A stretch of 54,463 nt of DNA. It comes from Acidobacteriota bacterium. GTDB lineage: Bacteria; Acidobacteriota; Terriglobia; Acidiferrales; UBA7541. The position numbers were made by a program, and so were the translations under genes. Below the pieces are notes generated by a model. It was given only the letters and a program-made list of their open reading frames with translations, was not told where the DNA came from and ran no database searches. This document shows, in pieces, positions 25,047-32,474 of this stretch (positions are counted from its first letter, which is position 1; every line of letters begins with the position of its first letter). The stretch lies in contig QHZB01000181.1 of NCBI GenBank assembly GCA_003224525.1, positions 1 to 54,463 of the forward strand, in the 5' to 3' direction.

Positions 25047-26789
25047 TTAGTGTGGCCGGCCGGAGGACGGGTGCGAAGACGACGCCGAAGAAGGGGAGGT
25101 AGAGGACGACGAACGTCCCGCGCTGCTTCCGCTTGACGAGGCAGACCCGCTCCAAGTGCTGCCACCTCTGCTGGCGCTGGAGCTTCCTCGTTCACCGCCC
25201 GAGTAGCGCGGCGCCGGCGGTGGGACACTATTGCGGGCAGGCGGAGAGGAAGCGCTCCGAGTCGCCGGAAGAGTTACAGGGGTACGCGGCGGTGTGACAT
25301 TGGTTGGCATCGAAGTGGCAGCCGCAGTCCGTCCATTTTCGGCGCGGATCTCGCTACTCTTCGCAGTAGGCGAAGCAGCCGAAGAAGAAGCCGCGGAAGA
25401 ATTCGTATTCACGAAGCGGTGTTCGCGCGCATCGTAGGCTATGGAAGAATCCTTGCCGAGCGAGACGGCACGAACTGCGGAGTTAGTTTCGACCACCGTC
25501 CTCGAAACGCGCGTTGGCGGCCCGGTGGCCACCAAACTGCCGCTCAGGCCCTCGCGCGGCGGTGACTTCAACGTTTCCCATTTTTGTCCGTGTTCGACAG
25601 GCATGACCTGCGCGCTCACGCCTTTTGTTCCCACATTAGAGAAAACGCCGCGCTCCAAGTTCAGAGGAGTCTTCCCTTTTTGATCGAGCGGATGCATGGG
25701 CACGATGCCGGTCTTGCCGCCCTGGCGAACGAAGACCGCCGTCACCGGATGATAGATGGGGCGCGGGGGATGAACGCCGCGGGGGAAGCGCCTTCCCGGG
25801 CCGACTGGATACCCCGGGTATCCGTAGAGAACTGGCGGGGAATAAAACCAGCCGCCGCAGGAGGAATCGAAGAGCCACCCTCCATAGTGATAGGGAGCCC
25901 AGCCCCACGGCTGATAGCTGACCCAAGTCCACCCAAAAGCGGGATCCATGAACCATTGTCCATTCGTGAATGGGGACCAGCCGAGGCCCACGCCAAACGG
26001 CCTCCAACCGTACCCGTAGGCCCCGCAGGAGGAAAAGGCGCCATAGGTATACAGATCGGCGAATCCCGGGGCGTAATAAGGCGAACCCGTGTATTGCAGC
26101 GCCGAGGTCGTGGCGGTGGAGACGCTGTCGATGCGGCCCGAGACCCAGCGATCGAAGTCATCTCCATCCGGAAGGCGGGCGACATTCACGGAAGAATCGT
26201 CACCTGCTTTTAGCGAAAGGGACTGGCCCTTTTCGAGCCGCGTCGTGTTCTTCTTGTGCAGAACGGAAACGCGGCCCTTAAAAGTTTCGACCGTGCTGCC
26301 ATCGTCGTAAGTATCAAGGCGGAAACCGCTCCGGCCGTCGGCTTCCACCGTGAAGTCACCCCCGGTGACGCTGAAGTAGTCGCCGCTCGCAGGATTCACA
26401 TAGAAAGAAGCGCTGCCCTGACGGAGAACCAGGCGTGTGGTGCGCGCGCCGTCATTGAGCGAGAGGTCATAAAACTCAAGAACGGTGTTTTCTTTCAGGA
26501 AAGCCATGGCGCCGTTCTCGAATTCCACTTCGACGCGGCCATTGTCCGTGGCAAGTACATAGCCTTGGCGAATGGGCAGGTTCAGCTCGGCGTTTTCCCA
26601 CCCCGCTTTCGAGTCCGCGAGGGGATCGCCATGCGTCTCCCGGGCAAATCGGACGTCGCCCTGAACGAGGCTCAGGCGGATGATGCGGGCATGGCTGGAA
26701 TCCGCCGTGGCTGGATGCGCGCCCACGAACAGCGAACTCAACAGAATCACCAAAATGGAAGGAATCAGTTTACGGGAAGTCATATTCAC
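25047..26789 (-). CDS. FecR-domain / DUF6600-type secreted surface protein
   Basis: A 580-residue protein with a signal peptide (to about residue 30). A FecR-like beta-rich domain (about 35-215) has RLSLVQGDVRF, LPIRQGYVLATDNGRVEVEF and FKGRVSVLHKKNTTRLEKGQ. A tryptophan/glycine/tyrosine-rich region of the DUF6600 kind follows (about 245-330; NGQWFMDPAFGWTWVSYQPW). The final 140 residues are Ser/Pro/Arg-rich low complexity. The protein is probably exposed at the outer membrane or cell surface; no sigma/anti-sigma partner is adjacent, so classical FecR signalling is unlikely. AGGGGG lies just before GTG 26789, but ATG 26783 (third codon) is better spaced. Confidence 0.82.
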   Translation of the reverse strand: MNMTSRKLIPSILVILLSSLFVGAHPATADSSHARIIRLSLVQGDVRFARETHGDPLADSKAGWENAELNLPIRQGYVLATDNGRVEVEFENGAMAFLKENTVLEFYDLSLNDGARTTRLVLRQGSASFYVNPASGDYFSVTGGDFTVEADGRSGFRLDTYDDGSTVETFKGRVSVLHKKNTTRLEKGQSLSLKAGDDSSVNVARLPDGDDFDRWVSGRIDSVSTATTSALQYTGSPYYAPGFADLYTYGAFSSCGAYGYGWRPFGVGLGWSPFTNGQWFMDPAFGWTWVSYQPWGWAPYHYGGWLFDSSCGGWFYSPPVLYGYPGYPVGPGRRFPRGVHPPRPIYHPVTAVFVRQGGKTGIVPMHPLDQKGKTPLNLERGVFSNVGTKGVSAQVMPVEHGQKWETLKSPPREGLSGSLVATGPPTRVSRTVVETNSAVRAVSLGKDSSIAYDAREHRFVNTNSSAASSSAASPTAKSSEIRAENGRTAAATSMPTNVTPPRTPVTLPATRSASSPPARNSVPPPAPRYSGGERGSSSASRGGSTWSGSASSSGSSAGRSSSSTSPSSASSSHPSSGRPH

Positions 26790-26905
26790 CCCCTCACGGG
26801 GACTCGGCCTACATCATTAGACGGTTAGAAGAGCGGGCAGGTTGCGTGCAATGTGCCCTAAACTATCGTCTCGCCGGGGGATGGCGGCGTCAAGGGGGGA
26901 CTGCT

Positions 26906-26957
26906 CCTTGGGTAGCTCAACGGTAGAGCATTCGGCTGTTAAACTACACAGCCGAAC
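26906..26957 (+). pseudogene. tRNA-Asn(GTT) 5' half, broken
   Basis: CCTTGGG, TA, GCTC, an AACGGTA loop, GAGC, A, TTCGG and the loop CTGTTAA match the acceptor, D arm and anticodon arm of a bacterial tRNA-Asn with anticodon GTT at 26938-26940. The 3' side is wrong: after the loop come nine extra bases before CCGAA (26952-26956), and then no variable arm, T arm (no GTTCGANNC) or 3' acceptor strand follows. Instead GGTGAGCTACCAAG (26982-26995) is an inverted near-copy of the D-arm/acceptor 5' sequence. So this is a tRNA fragment or a tRNA-derived hairpin, not a working tRNA. Confidence 0.65.
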
Positions 26958-27118
26958 ACCTTAAGCCCTTGTTTCGGCCTCGGTGAGCTACCAAGCTATC
27001 TACTCGAGTTGTTCCCCAGTTGTGCCCCGTGACTGGTGCCGGAGAGAGTTGTCCTTTTGCCAAACAACGAATCGCAGTTGAGCCAACAGGCCAGAAGCGC
27101 CCGTGTCGTCCCCCTGGA
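26958..27118. other. Remainder of intergenic stretch after the tRNA remnant
   Basis: Apart from the inverted copy of the tRNA 5' half at about 26982-26995, nothing is recognised up to the stop codon of the cytochrome gene. No integrase gene or second tRNA-Asn piece was found in the window. Confidence 0.4.
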
Positions 27119-28786
27119 TCAAAGAGAACTCAAGAACGCGACGAGATCCGATTCCTCCTCGGGTGTCAGCACAAGTCCAAAGTGTTTTTCATAAAAATGG
27201 ACGGCATCCAGCAAAGTCTGAGCGGACCCGTTATGGAAATATGGGGCGCGGGCAGAGAGGCCGCGCAGGATGGGTCCCTTGATTCTGCCCACGTGATCAA
27301 ATCTGCCATCGATCAACGCTTGGCCCAAGTCAGTCGTGGTTTTGCAGTTGCTCGTCGGCGTCGGCGGAGTCGTGGTTAGATCCAATTTGCACACCGTGAT
27401 GCTTGGGAGGTAGCTCACATCCAAGCCGCCCAGATTCACAGAAGAGTTGGAAGGGTTGGGGTCGCCGGTTCCGATGTTCAAGGGCGTTGGGAAGGAATGA
27501 TTGCCCACGTTCGGCGTATCGTGACAGGTGCCGCAGGTTCCTTGAAGGGAAGCAATGCCGCCAGAAACTAAGCCGCCAGCCGACACATCATCGTTGATAC
27601 CTGCTACACCTGTGATGTTGATGGGCTTGGAATTGAAAATGGCTTGCCCGCGCGCAATGGCAGCCCGCGGGGAATTGTGAGGCATTGACGCCCAGGCGTC
27701 AAAGGGATTGAAGATAGCGGAGGTGAACTGGCCGTCACCGGGCGTCACGAGGCCGCCTGGCGGTTCATGGTTGTACTGCGGGGGCGGGAGCAGAAAGCGA
27801 ACGCTGGAGTTGATTCCGATAAAGAACAGCTGATTGGTCAATGGCAAAGGGCCGCCCGTCGCACCGTGCGCGTCCAATCTGCCTGCGTAATTATCGATGA
27901 TTTGCGCTGTAGACAAGCCCATCTCGAAATTCACAATTTGCTGCTGCTCTGCTGGAGTCGGCCTTGTTCCATCGCCCTGTGCGTGGCCGGTCGTAGCATC
28001 AATGGACTGGTGCGTCAGATCATTCAGGAGCGAATTGGGATAGTTCGAATACTGGATTTTCGTTGTGCCTGTGGCAGCCGATGATTCCCGCCCGTCAAAC
28101 ATGACCGCACTCAGGAAACGCAGGTTGGTGGCAGGCAGCGGCCGCCGATACTGCGAGATTACGTCAGATTCGTTGCAGCCGTAGGGATTGTTCACACTGA
28201 CGACTCGATAGTCCGCATTTACTGGAACGGCAATCGCGACACGAATCAAGCCGCGTGTCCGCAGCAGGCTATGGGCAGCGGACCGCCCCGCAAGCGTGGA
28301 GACATCAATGTTGTGGTTGCAGTTGGAACCATCAACGGTGCGGAAAATGGGGTCCAAACCTTGGGTTAGCAAGAAACGCCGCTGGACATTCGCAGCGGCA
28401 ATGGACATGCCGTCACTCGGCTGATGGCAAGTGGCGCAGGAACGGCCGTTGCTGCCCAGACTTTGGAAAAACGGTCCGGTCATGTCGATGCCGCCTCCCA
28501 TGGTGTTGTACGTTTCGGATGCGCCACTTGGATTTGGGAAAAACACACCGTTGGGGATAAAGGTCACGAAAGGAATCTGCTGCCCGCTGGCAGCGGCGAA
28601 GGCCATTAGCAAGGCGGCGAGCAGGAAAACAGCAGCAAAGGCGTTACGCCAGTATCGCCGGCTATCTGCCGATCCTCCGCTACCAACACGCGATAGGACA
28701 TGGCGAAACATGCCGATTGAGACAACAAACCAGTGGGTCTTGTTGGACTGGGGCTGGGCCACGGCAACCTCCTGCTTTCTTAACAA
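27119..28786 (-). CDS. Secreted di-heme cytochrome c (cytochrome c peroxidase-like C-terminus)
   Basis: A 555-residue protein with an N-terminal hydrophobic segment (about 50-67, AAVFLLAALLMAFAAASG), so it is exported. Two heme c motifs are present: CATCH at residues 117-121 and CGTCH at 418-422. The C-terminal region (GPILRGLSARAPYFHNGSAQTLLDAVHFY) matches the di-heme peroxidase/MauG superfamily. The central 250 residues between hemes are longer than in CcpA enzymes. It might be an electron-transfer protein or a peroxidase-like enzyme. The true start could be a later in-frame ATG at residue 26, since the first 45 residues precede the signal segment. Confidence 0.85.
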   Translation of the reverse strand: MLRKQEVAVAQPQSNKTHWFVVSIGMFRHVLSRVGSGGSADSRRYWRNAFAAVFLLAALLMAFAAASGQQIPFVTFIPNGVFFPNPSGASETYNTMGGGIDMTGPFFQSLGSNGRSCATCHQPSDGMSIAAANVQRRFLLTQGLDPIFRTVDGSNCNHNIDVSTLAGRSAAHSLLRTRGLIRVAIAVPVNADYRVVSVNNPYGCNESDVISQYRRPLPATNLRFLSAVMFDGRESSAATGTTKIQYSNYPNSLLNDLTHQSIDATTGHAQGDGTRPTPAEQQQIVNFEMGLSTAQIIDNYAGRLDAHGATGGPLPLTNQLFFIGINSSVRFLLPPPQYNHEPPGGLVTPGDGQFTSAIFNPFDAWASMPHNSPRAAIARGQAIFNSKPINITGVAGINDDVSAGGLVSGGIASLQGTCGTCHDTPNVGNHSFPTPLNIGTGDPNPSNSSVNLGGLDVSYLPSITVCKLDLTTTPPTPTSNCKTTTDLGQALIDGRFDHVGRIKGPILRGLSARAPYFHNGSAQTLLDAVHFYEKHFGLVLTPEEESDLVAFLSSL

Positions 28787-29041
28787 CCCAAGGCATCGTG
28801 ACGGCCGCTTGCGAAGCGTTTCTCGATTTTCGAGAAACTGGCAAGCGCGAGTGGCGACCGAATGGAACCGTTATTCCTTGGGCTCCTATCTATGTAATCG
28901 GAAATGACGGGCAAAACACGACAAGGAGGCCGAGGATTTTGCTCTGGCGCTCTAGGCATGTCCCAGAGAGCCCCAATTCAACCGGCGCCCGTGCCAGGCA
29001 GACGAGCTAATTCGCGTTGCGAGGGCTGTAGTCACGCGGAT

Positions 29042-31324
29042 TTAATTAGCGTTTTTGCGAGTGGCTATCGCTTTGGCATGTGCGACCAATGTGTCGAACC
29101 GCGGGTCACCATGAAGAGCCTTCAATTCTGGGTCCTTGTCGAGTGTTAGAGCTTCTCGCGGCAACAATCCATGATCAACGGCATGACGAACGAGGGAGAG
29201 CGCTTCGTCCTTTTTTCCTTCCTTGGCCTTTATAGAGCCTAGACTATAAGTGGTTTCTGCAGCTTCAGGACTATCGGGGCCAATGAGACGACGTTCGAGC
29301 TCGAGTAAGTCGAGGGACATTTTTTCTGCTTCGTCGAGCGCCCCCATGTCGGCTTTAATCTCGGCCTCGTTCATCATGTAATGGACGGTGGTAAGGTTTT
29401 CCGAGCCGTAGACGCGGCGCTGAATGTCCAAGGTCGCCCTCTCGAGTTTCTCGGCTTCCTGCGGGCGACCTTCATAGAGAAGGATTGCGGCAAGGTTGTC
29501 CATTGAGGCCAACGTGTAATGAGCTTCGGGGCCAAGCACACGCTTTTGGATTTCCAGTACGTCACGCTGGATTTTCTCAGCCTCAGGAAGGCGGCGTTCT
29601 TCGGAAAGGGTAGTGGCCAAATCACCCATCGTTCCAATGGTTTCCTCATGTTCGGGACCGAAAACGCGCCGCTCTACTTCGATCAAACTGCGCTGTTGAG
29701 ACTCTGCTTCGGCAACGCGGCCCTGCTGGAACAGTGTCCACGCCAATCGCTGCCTACTCCGGACCGTTTGGGTGTTGTCGGGGCCAAGGGCCAAAGTGGA
29801 AAGCTGGACGCTGCGTTCCAAAAGCGCTTGCGCTCGCGAATAGAGGCCGAGATTATTGTAGGCCATGGCCATGACATGCATGAGGCGAGCCTGGAGTTCC
29901 GGATCATGGCCAAGACCGGTGTCGATGTCGTGTGCGGCTTTGTCGAGCAGATCGCGAGCGGTGAGAGTATTCCCCAGTTTTTGGTCAGGATCGGCCACTT
30001 TGAAGATACCGGTCATGAACTGGGCGATGCGGTCTGCGCGGTCACGCTCGCGGGTAATCCGCCGGAGTTGCACCGCTTGCAACAAGGCGAAGCCAGCCAG
30101 CAGCAATAGCAGCGCTGCCGCGACCCCCACACCGGCCCGGTGTCGGCGAAGATATTTCCTGAGCTGGTAGGAAATCGTGTCCGGCCGCGCGCTAATGGGC
30201 TCATGCCTGAGGTATCGGCGAAGGTCATCGCCGAGAGCCAGTACAGACGCGTAGCGTTCCTCAGGTTTTTTCTTGAGAGCCTTGGCAACGATTGTGTCCA
30301 GATCGCCGCGAAGCCGCCGGCAGAGTTTTTCGGGCGTGTTGCCTCGGTTTTCCGCCGCGGCCATGTCGCTCGATGAGGCGACGGCCTGTGATGCCAAAGC
30401 AGGATCCGTTTCGGTAATGGCTTTAACAAGATCCGCCGGAGAATGGGGACGCGGTCCTACCGGGTGCTGCCCGGTGAGTAAGACGTACAGCAGCACCCCG
30501 AGCGCATATACGTCAGTTGCAGTTGTAATCGCGCCTCCCGTCACCTGTTCGGGCGCTGCAAACAGCGGCGTCATGGCGTTGCCAGCGCCGAGCGTAAGTA
30601 GCGTTGCTGCGCTGGAGCTTGTGTCGTCGGCGAGGAGTTTGGCAATGCCGAAGTCCAGGAGTTTCACAGTTCCTTTGCTGCTTACTAACACATTCGAAGG
30701 CTTGATATCTCGATGGACAACCAGATTGGCGTGAGCGTGCGCGACGGCGCCAAGGACGTCCAGAAAAAGCTCTATTCGTGCGATCACTCCCAAAACATGC
30801 TCATCGCAATACTGGTCGATCTGCCCTCCTGTCACATATTCGAGAACAAGATAGGGCTCCCCCTTGCGTGCAACTCCAGCATCAATCAACTCCGCGATGT
30901 GAGGATGCGCAAGCTGGCCGAGAATCCTGCCTTCGCGCTTGAACCTCTCAGCCGCTCCTTGCGAGGCAACGGCGAAATTCAGAAACTTGATCGCCACTTG
31001 TCGCTCGAAGCGGCCATCGATACGTTCGGCCAGCCACACCTGGCCCATTCCGCCATCGCCGATGCGCGAGACCAGCTTGTATGCACCGAGGGTTTCACCT
31101 GTTGAGGACAGTTCGATTGCAGGACGGGCGGGTTCCTCTTCCAGAAAGTGTTCCTGAGCCAGTGCGCGATGCTCCTCCAAAAGGTTCTCAAGGAGAGCGG
31201 CTAAGTCCGATCTTTCTGCGCGGAAAGTAGCTATCCACTCTGTGCGCTCCTGCTCGGACAGCGAAAGCGCATGGTCCAAGTACGGACTGATTTCCTGCCA
31301 ACGATCAGGGTTCAATAGCCCCAC
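29042..31324 (-). CDS. Transmembrane Ser/Thr protein kinase with C-terminal TPR domain
   Basis: A 760-residue Hanks-type kinase. The kinase domain runs about 80-355: GDGGMGQVWLAE, VAIKFL, HRDIKPSNVL, DFGIAKLLA and an intact APEQ motif, so it should be active. One membrane helix (AGVGVAAALLLLLAGFAL) lies near 390. The extracytoplasmic part has many tetratricopeptide-type repeats in the tetratricopeptide-12-like style (ALGPDNTQTV, VFGPEHEETIG, VLGPEAHYTL). The N-terminal 75 residues are a helical cap. The start GTG 31324 has GAGGA upstream, 6 bases after the ECF sigma gene, and both form one operon typical of Acidobacteria. Its substrate is probably the sigma factor's pathway, by inference. Confidence 0.92.
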   Translation of the reverse strand: MGLLNPDRWQEISPYLDHALSLSEQERTEWIATFRAERSDLAALLENLLEEHRALAQEHFLEEEPARPAIELSSTGETLGAYKLVSRIGDGGMGQVWLAERIDGRFERQVAIKFLNFAVASQGAAERFKREGRILGQLAHPHIAELIDAGVARKGEPYLVLEYVTGGQIDQYCDEHVLGVIARIELFLDVLGAVAHAHANLVVHRDIKPSNVLVSSKGTVKLLDFGIAKLLADDTSSSAATLLTLGAGNAMTPLFAAPEQVTGGAITTATDVYALGVLLYVLLTGQHPVGPRPHSPADLVKAITETDPALASQAVASSSDMAAAENRGNTPEKLCRRLRGDLDTIVAKALKKKPEERYASVLALGDDLRRYLRHEPISARPDTISYQLRKYLRRHRAGVGVAAALLLLLAGFALLQAVQLRRITRERDRADRIAQFMTGIFKVADPDQKLGNTLTARDLLDKAAHDIDTGLGHDPELQARLMHVMAMAYNNLGLYSRAQALLERSVQLSTLALGPDNTQTVRSRQRLAWTLFQQGRVAEAESQQRSLIEVERRVFGPEHEETIGTMGDLATTLSEERRLPEAEKIQRDVLEIQKRVLGPEAHYTLASMDNLAAILLYEGRPQEAEKLERATLDIQRRVYGSENLTTVHYMMNEAEIKADMGALDEAEKMSLDLLELERRLIGPDSPEAAETTYSLGSIKAKEGKKDEALSLVRHAVDHGLLPREALTLDKDPELKALHGDPRFDTLVAHAKAIATRKNAN

Positions 31325-31330
31325 GGTTCC

Positions 31331-31900
31331 TCACACTTCCAGATCGGCGCGAATGCTGCGATGCAGATAAATTCGCGCTTTCTCCCATTGGCGTTGTATG
31401 GTTCGTTCGCACACGTCTCTCATCGCAGCGATTTCGGCGAACGAAAACCCGCAAAAGAACTTCAAGTCAACTATCTCCGCCAGTGTCGGCTCCGCCTTAG
31501 CTAGTTCATCCAGGGCGTCGCTGATCCGAACGAGCTTGCGGTCATTCACAGGATGTTCGAGTTCGGCCCCAAGCGACGTAATCTCAAATTGGCCACCTCT
31601 CTTCTGAGCCTGGTGGTTGCGCGCATGATCAATGATTAAGCCCCGCATCACGCGAGCGGCATAACCCATGAATCTGTTGTGATCAGGGAAGGACGTCCCA
31701 TCTTTGCCGGCGATTTCGATATACGCTTTATGTAGAAGCGTAGTGGCACCGAGGCTCATCGGTGAGCCGTGCCGCGCCAATTCACACTTCGCGAGGCGGC
31801 GCAACTCCGAGTAGAGGGCGCTAAAGAGTGCGTCCGCAGCCGCCTTGCTTCCGCGCTCGGCCGCCTCCATTAGCGCAATCAAGCTGGATTCGCTCCCCAA
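31331..31900 (-). CDS. ECF-type RNA polymerase sigma factor
   Basis: A 189-residue group IV sigma factor of the type found next to Ser/Thr kinases. Region 2 covers about residues 20-95 (ELRRLAKCEL, FMGYAARVMRGLIIDHAR). Region 4 includes LDELAKAEPTLAEIVDLKFF, SFAEIAAMRDVCERTIQRQW and the DNA-recognition helix end. The start is TTG 31898-31900, with AGAGGA 5 bases upstream. The Shine-Dalgarno overlaps the left direct repeat of a 201-bp MITE-like element, so its promoter must lie in or beyond that element. It is coupled to the downstream kinase. No anti-sigma gene is adjacent. Confidence 0.92.
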   Translation of the reverse strand: MGSESSLIALMEAAERGSKAAADALFSALYSELRRLAKCELARHGSPMSLGATTLLHKAYIEIAGKDGTSFPDHNRFMGYAARVMRGLIIDHARNHQAQKRGGQFEITSLGAELEHPVNDRKLVRISDALDELAKAEPTLAEIVDLKFFCGFSFAEIAAMRDVCERTIQRQWEKARIYLHRSIRADLEV

Positions 31901-31909
31901 AGCAGTCCT

Positions 31910-31920
31910 CTCAAAACCGG
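31910..31920 (+). repeat. Left direct repeat of the MITE-like element
   Basis: CTCAAAACCGG occurs here and again at 32122-32132 in the same orientation, immediately outside the 22-bp inverted repeats. It is consistent with an 11-bp target-site duplication. Confidence 0.6.
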
Positions 31921-32121
31921 GTGCAATTAAAAGTGCGAGTCACCGTGGGATTGCGGCCAGCCGCAGGTGACTTCACCGGGCTATCTCCGAGTGTCATAGT
32001 TGGCATAGCGGGCTTAGAATCAAGCCAGTAGGGATGTCGTCTATCCATTTTCAGAGGCAACCGACGTCAGGAAGGTTCCCCGTAATTTAGAACTGCTTGA
32101 CTCGCACTTTTAATTACACCC
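31921..32121. mobile_element. MITE-like element with 22-bp terminal inverted repeats
   Basis: The 201-bp segment begins GTGCAATTAAAAGTGCGAGTCA (described here as arm 31921-31942) and ends with its reverse complement at 32098-32119, with a single mismatch at the fourth base. Both sides are flanked by the same 11-bp sequence in direct orientation (31910-31920 and 32122-32132). The interior 155 bp has no open reading frame of note and is not related to the flanking genes. This is the signature of a non-autonomous, terminal-inverted-repeat transposable element with a target duplication. No transposase is in the window. A regulatory stem-loop is a weaker alternative. Confidence 0.6.
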
Positions 32122-32132
32122 CTCAAAACCGG
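32122..32132 (+). repeat. Right direct repeat of the MITE-like element
   Basis: Second copy of CTCAAAACCGG, flanking the right inverted repeat. The 170 bases from here to the TonB-receptor promoter hold nothing else that I recognise. Confidence 0.6.
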
Positions 32133-32305
32133 TCTCCTTGGTATGGCTCGCGAAGAGTTTACCCTTGATTTTAGCGCAAATTTCGGGGCTATGCGGCATT
32201 TCGTGGGTATGCCTGCGCCTTGGGGTAACGAACTATAGAAGCTGCAATTTGGACCGAGGTTCATGCACAAATAAGATAAATGGAGATTTTTTCCTCCCTG
32301 CTTCC

Positions 32306-32334
32306 TTGACACCCTGAAAGTGAAAAGCTAGTTT
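32306..32334 (+). promoter_or_regulatory. Promoter for the TonB-dependent receptor
   Basis: TTGACA at 32306-32311 and TAGTTT at 32329-32334 have a 17-bp spacer. The leader is about 135 bases long. GAGAGGA sits 6 bases before the ATG at 32475. Confidence 0.6.
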
Positions 32335-32474
32335 CAAAAGGGGGGAGTGTCAGGCTTACTCGCGCGGTGTCCTGCGGTCCGTCGTCCTTTCTAGGAAAAG
32401 GGGCGTTTGCGAGCCAAATGGAGTTTGCTCACGACCGTGAAGCAGTCGAGTCCTAGACTTGGGGAGAGGAATTT

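Noticed and set aside
26906-27118. Group I intron in the tRNA-Asn anticodon loop
   Set aside because: No intron core (P7-like) sequence and no 3' exon of the tRNA were found downstream.
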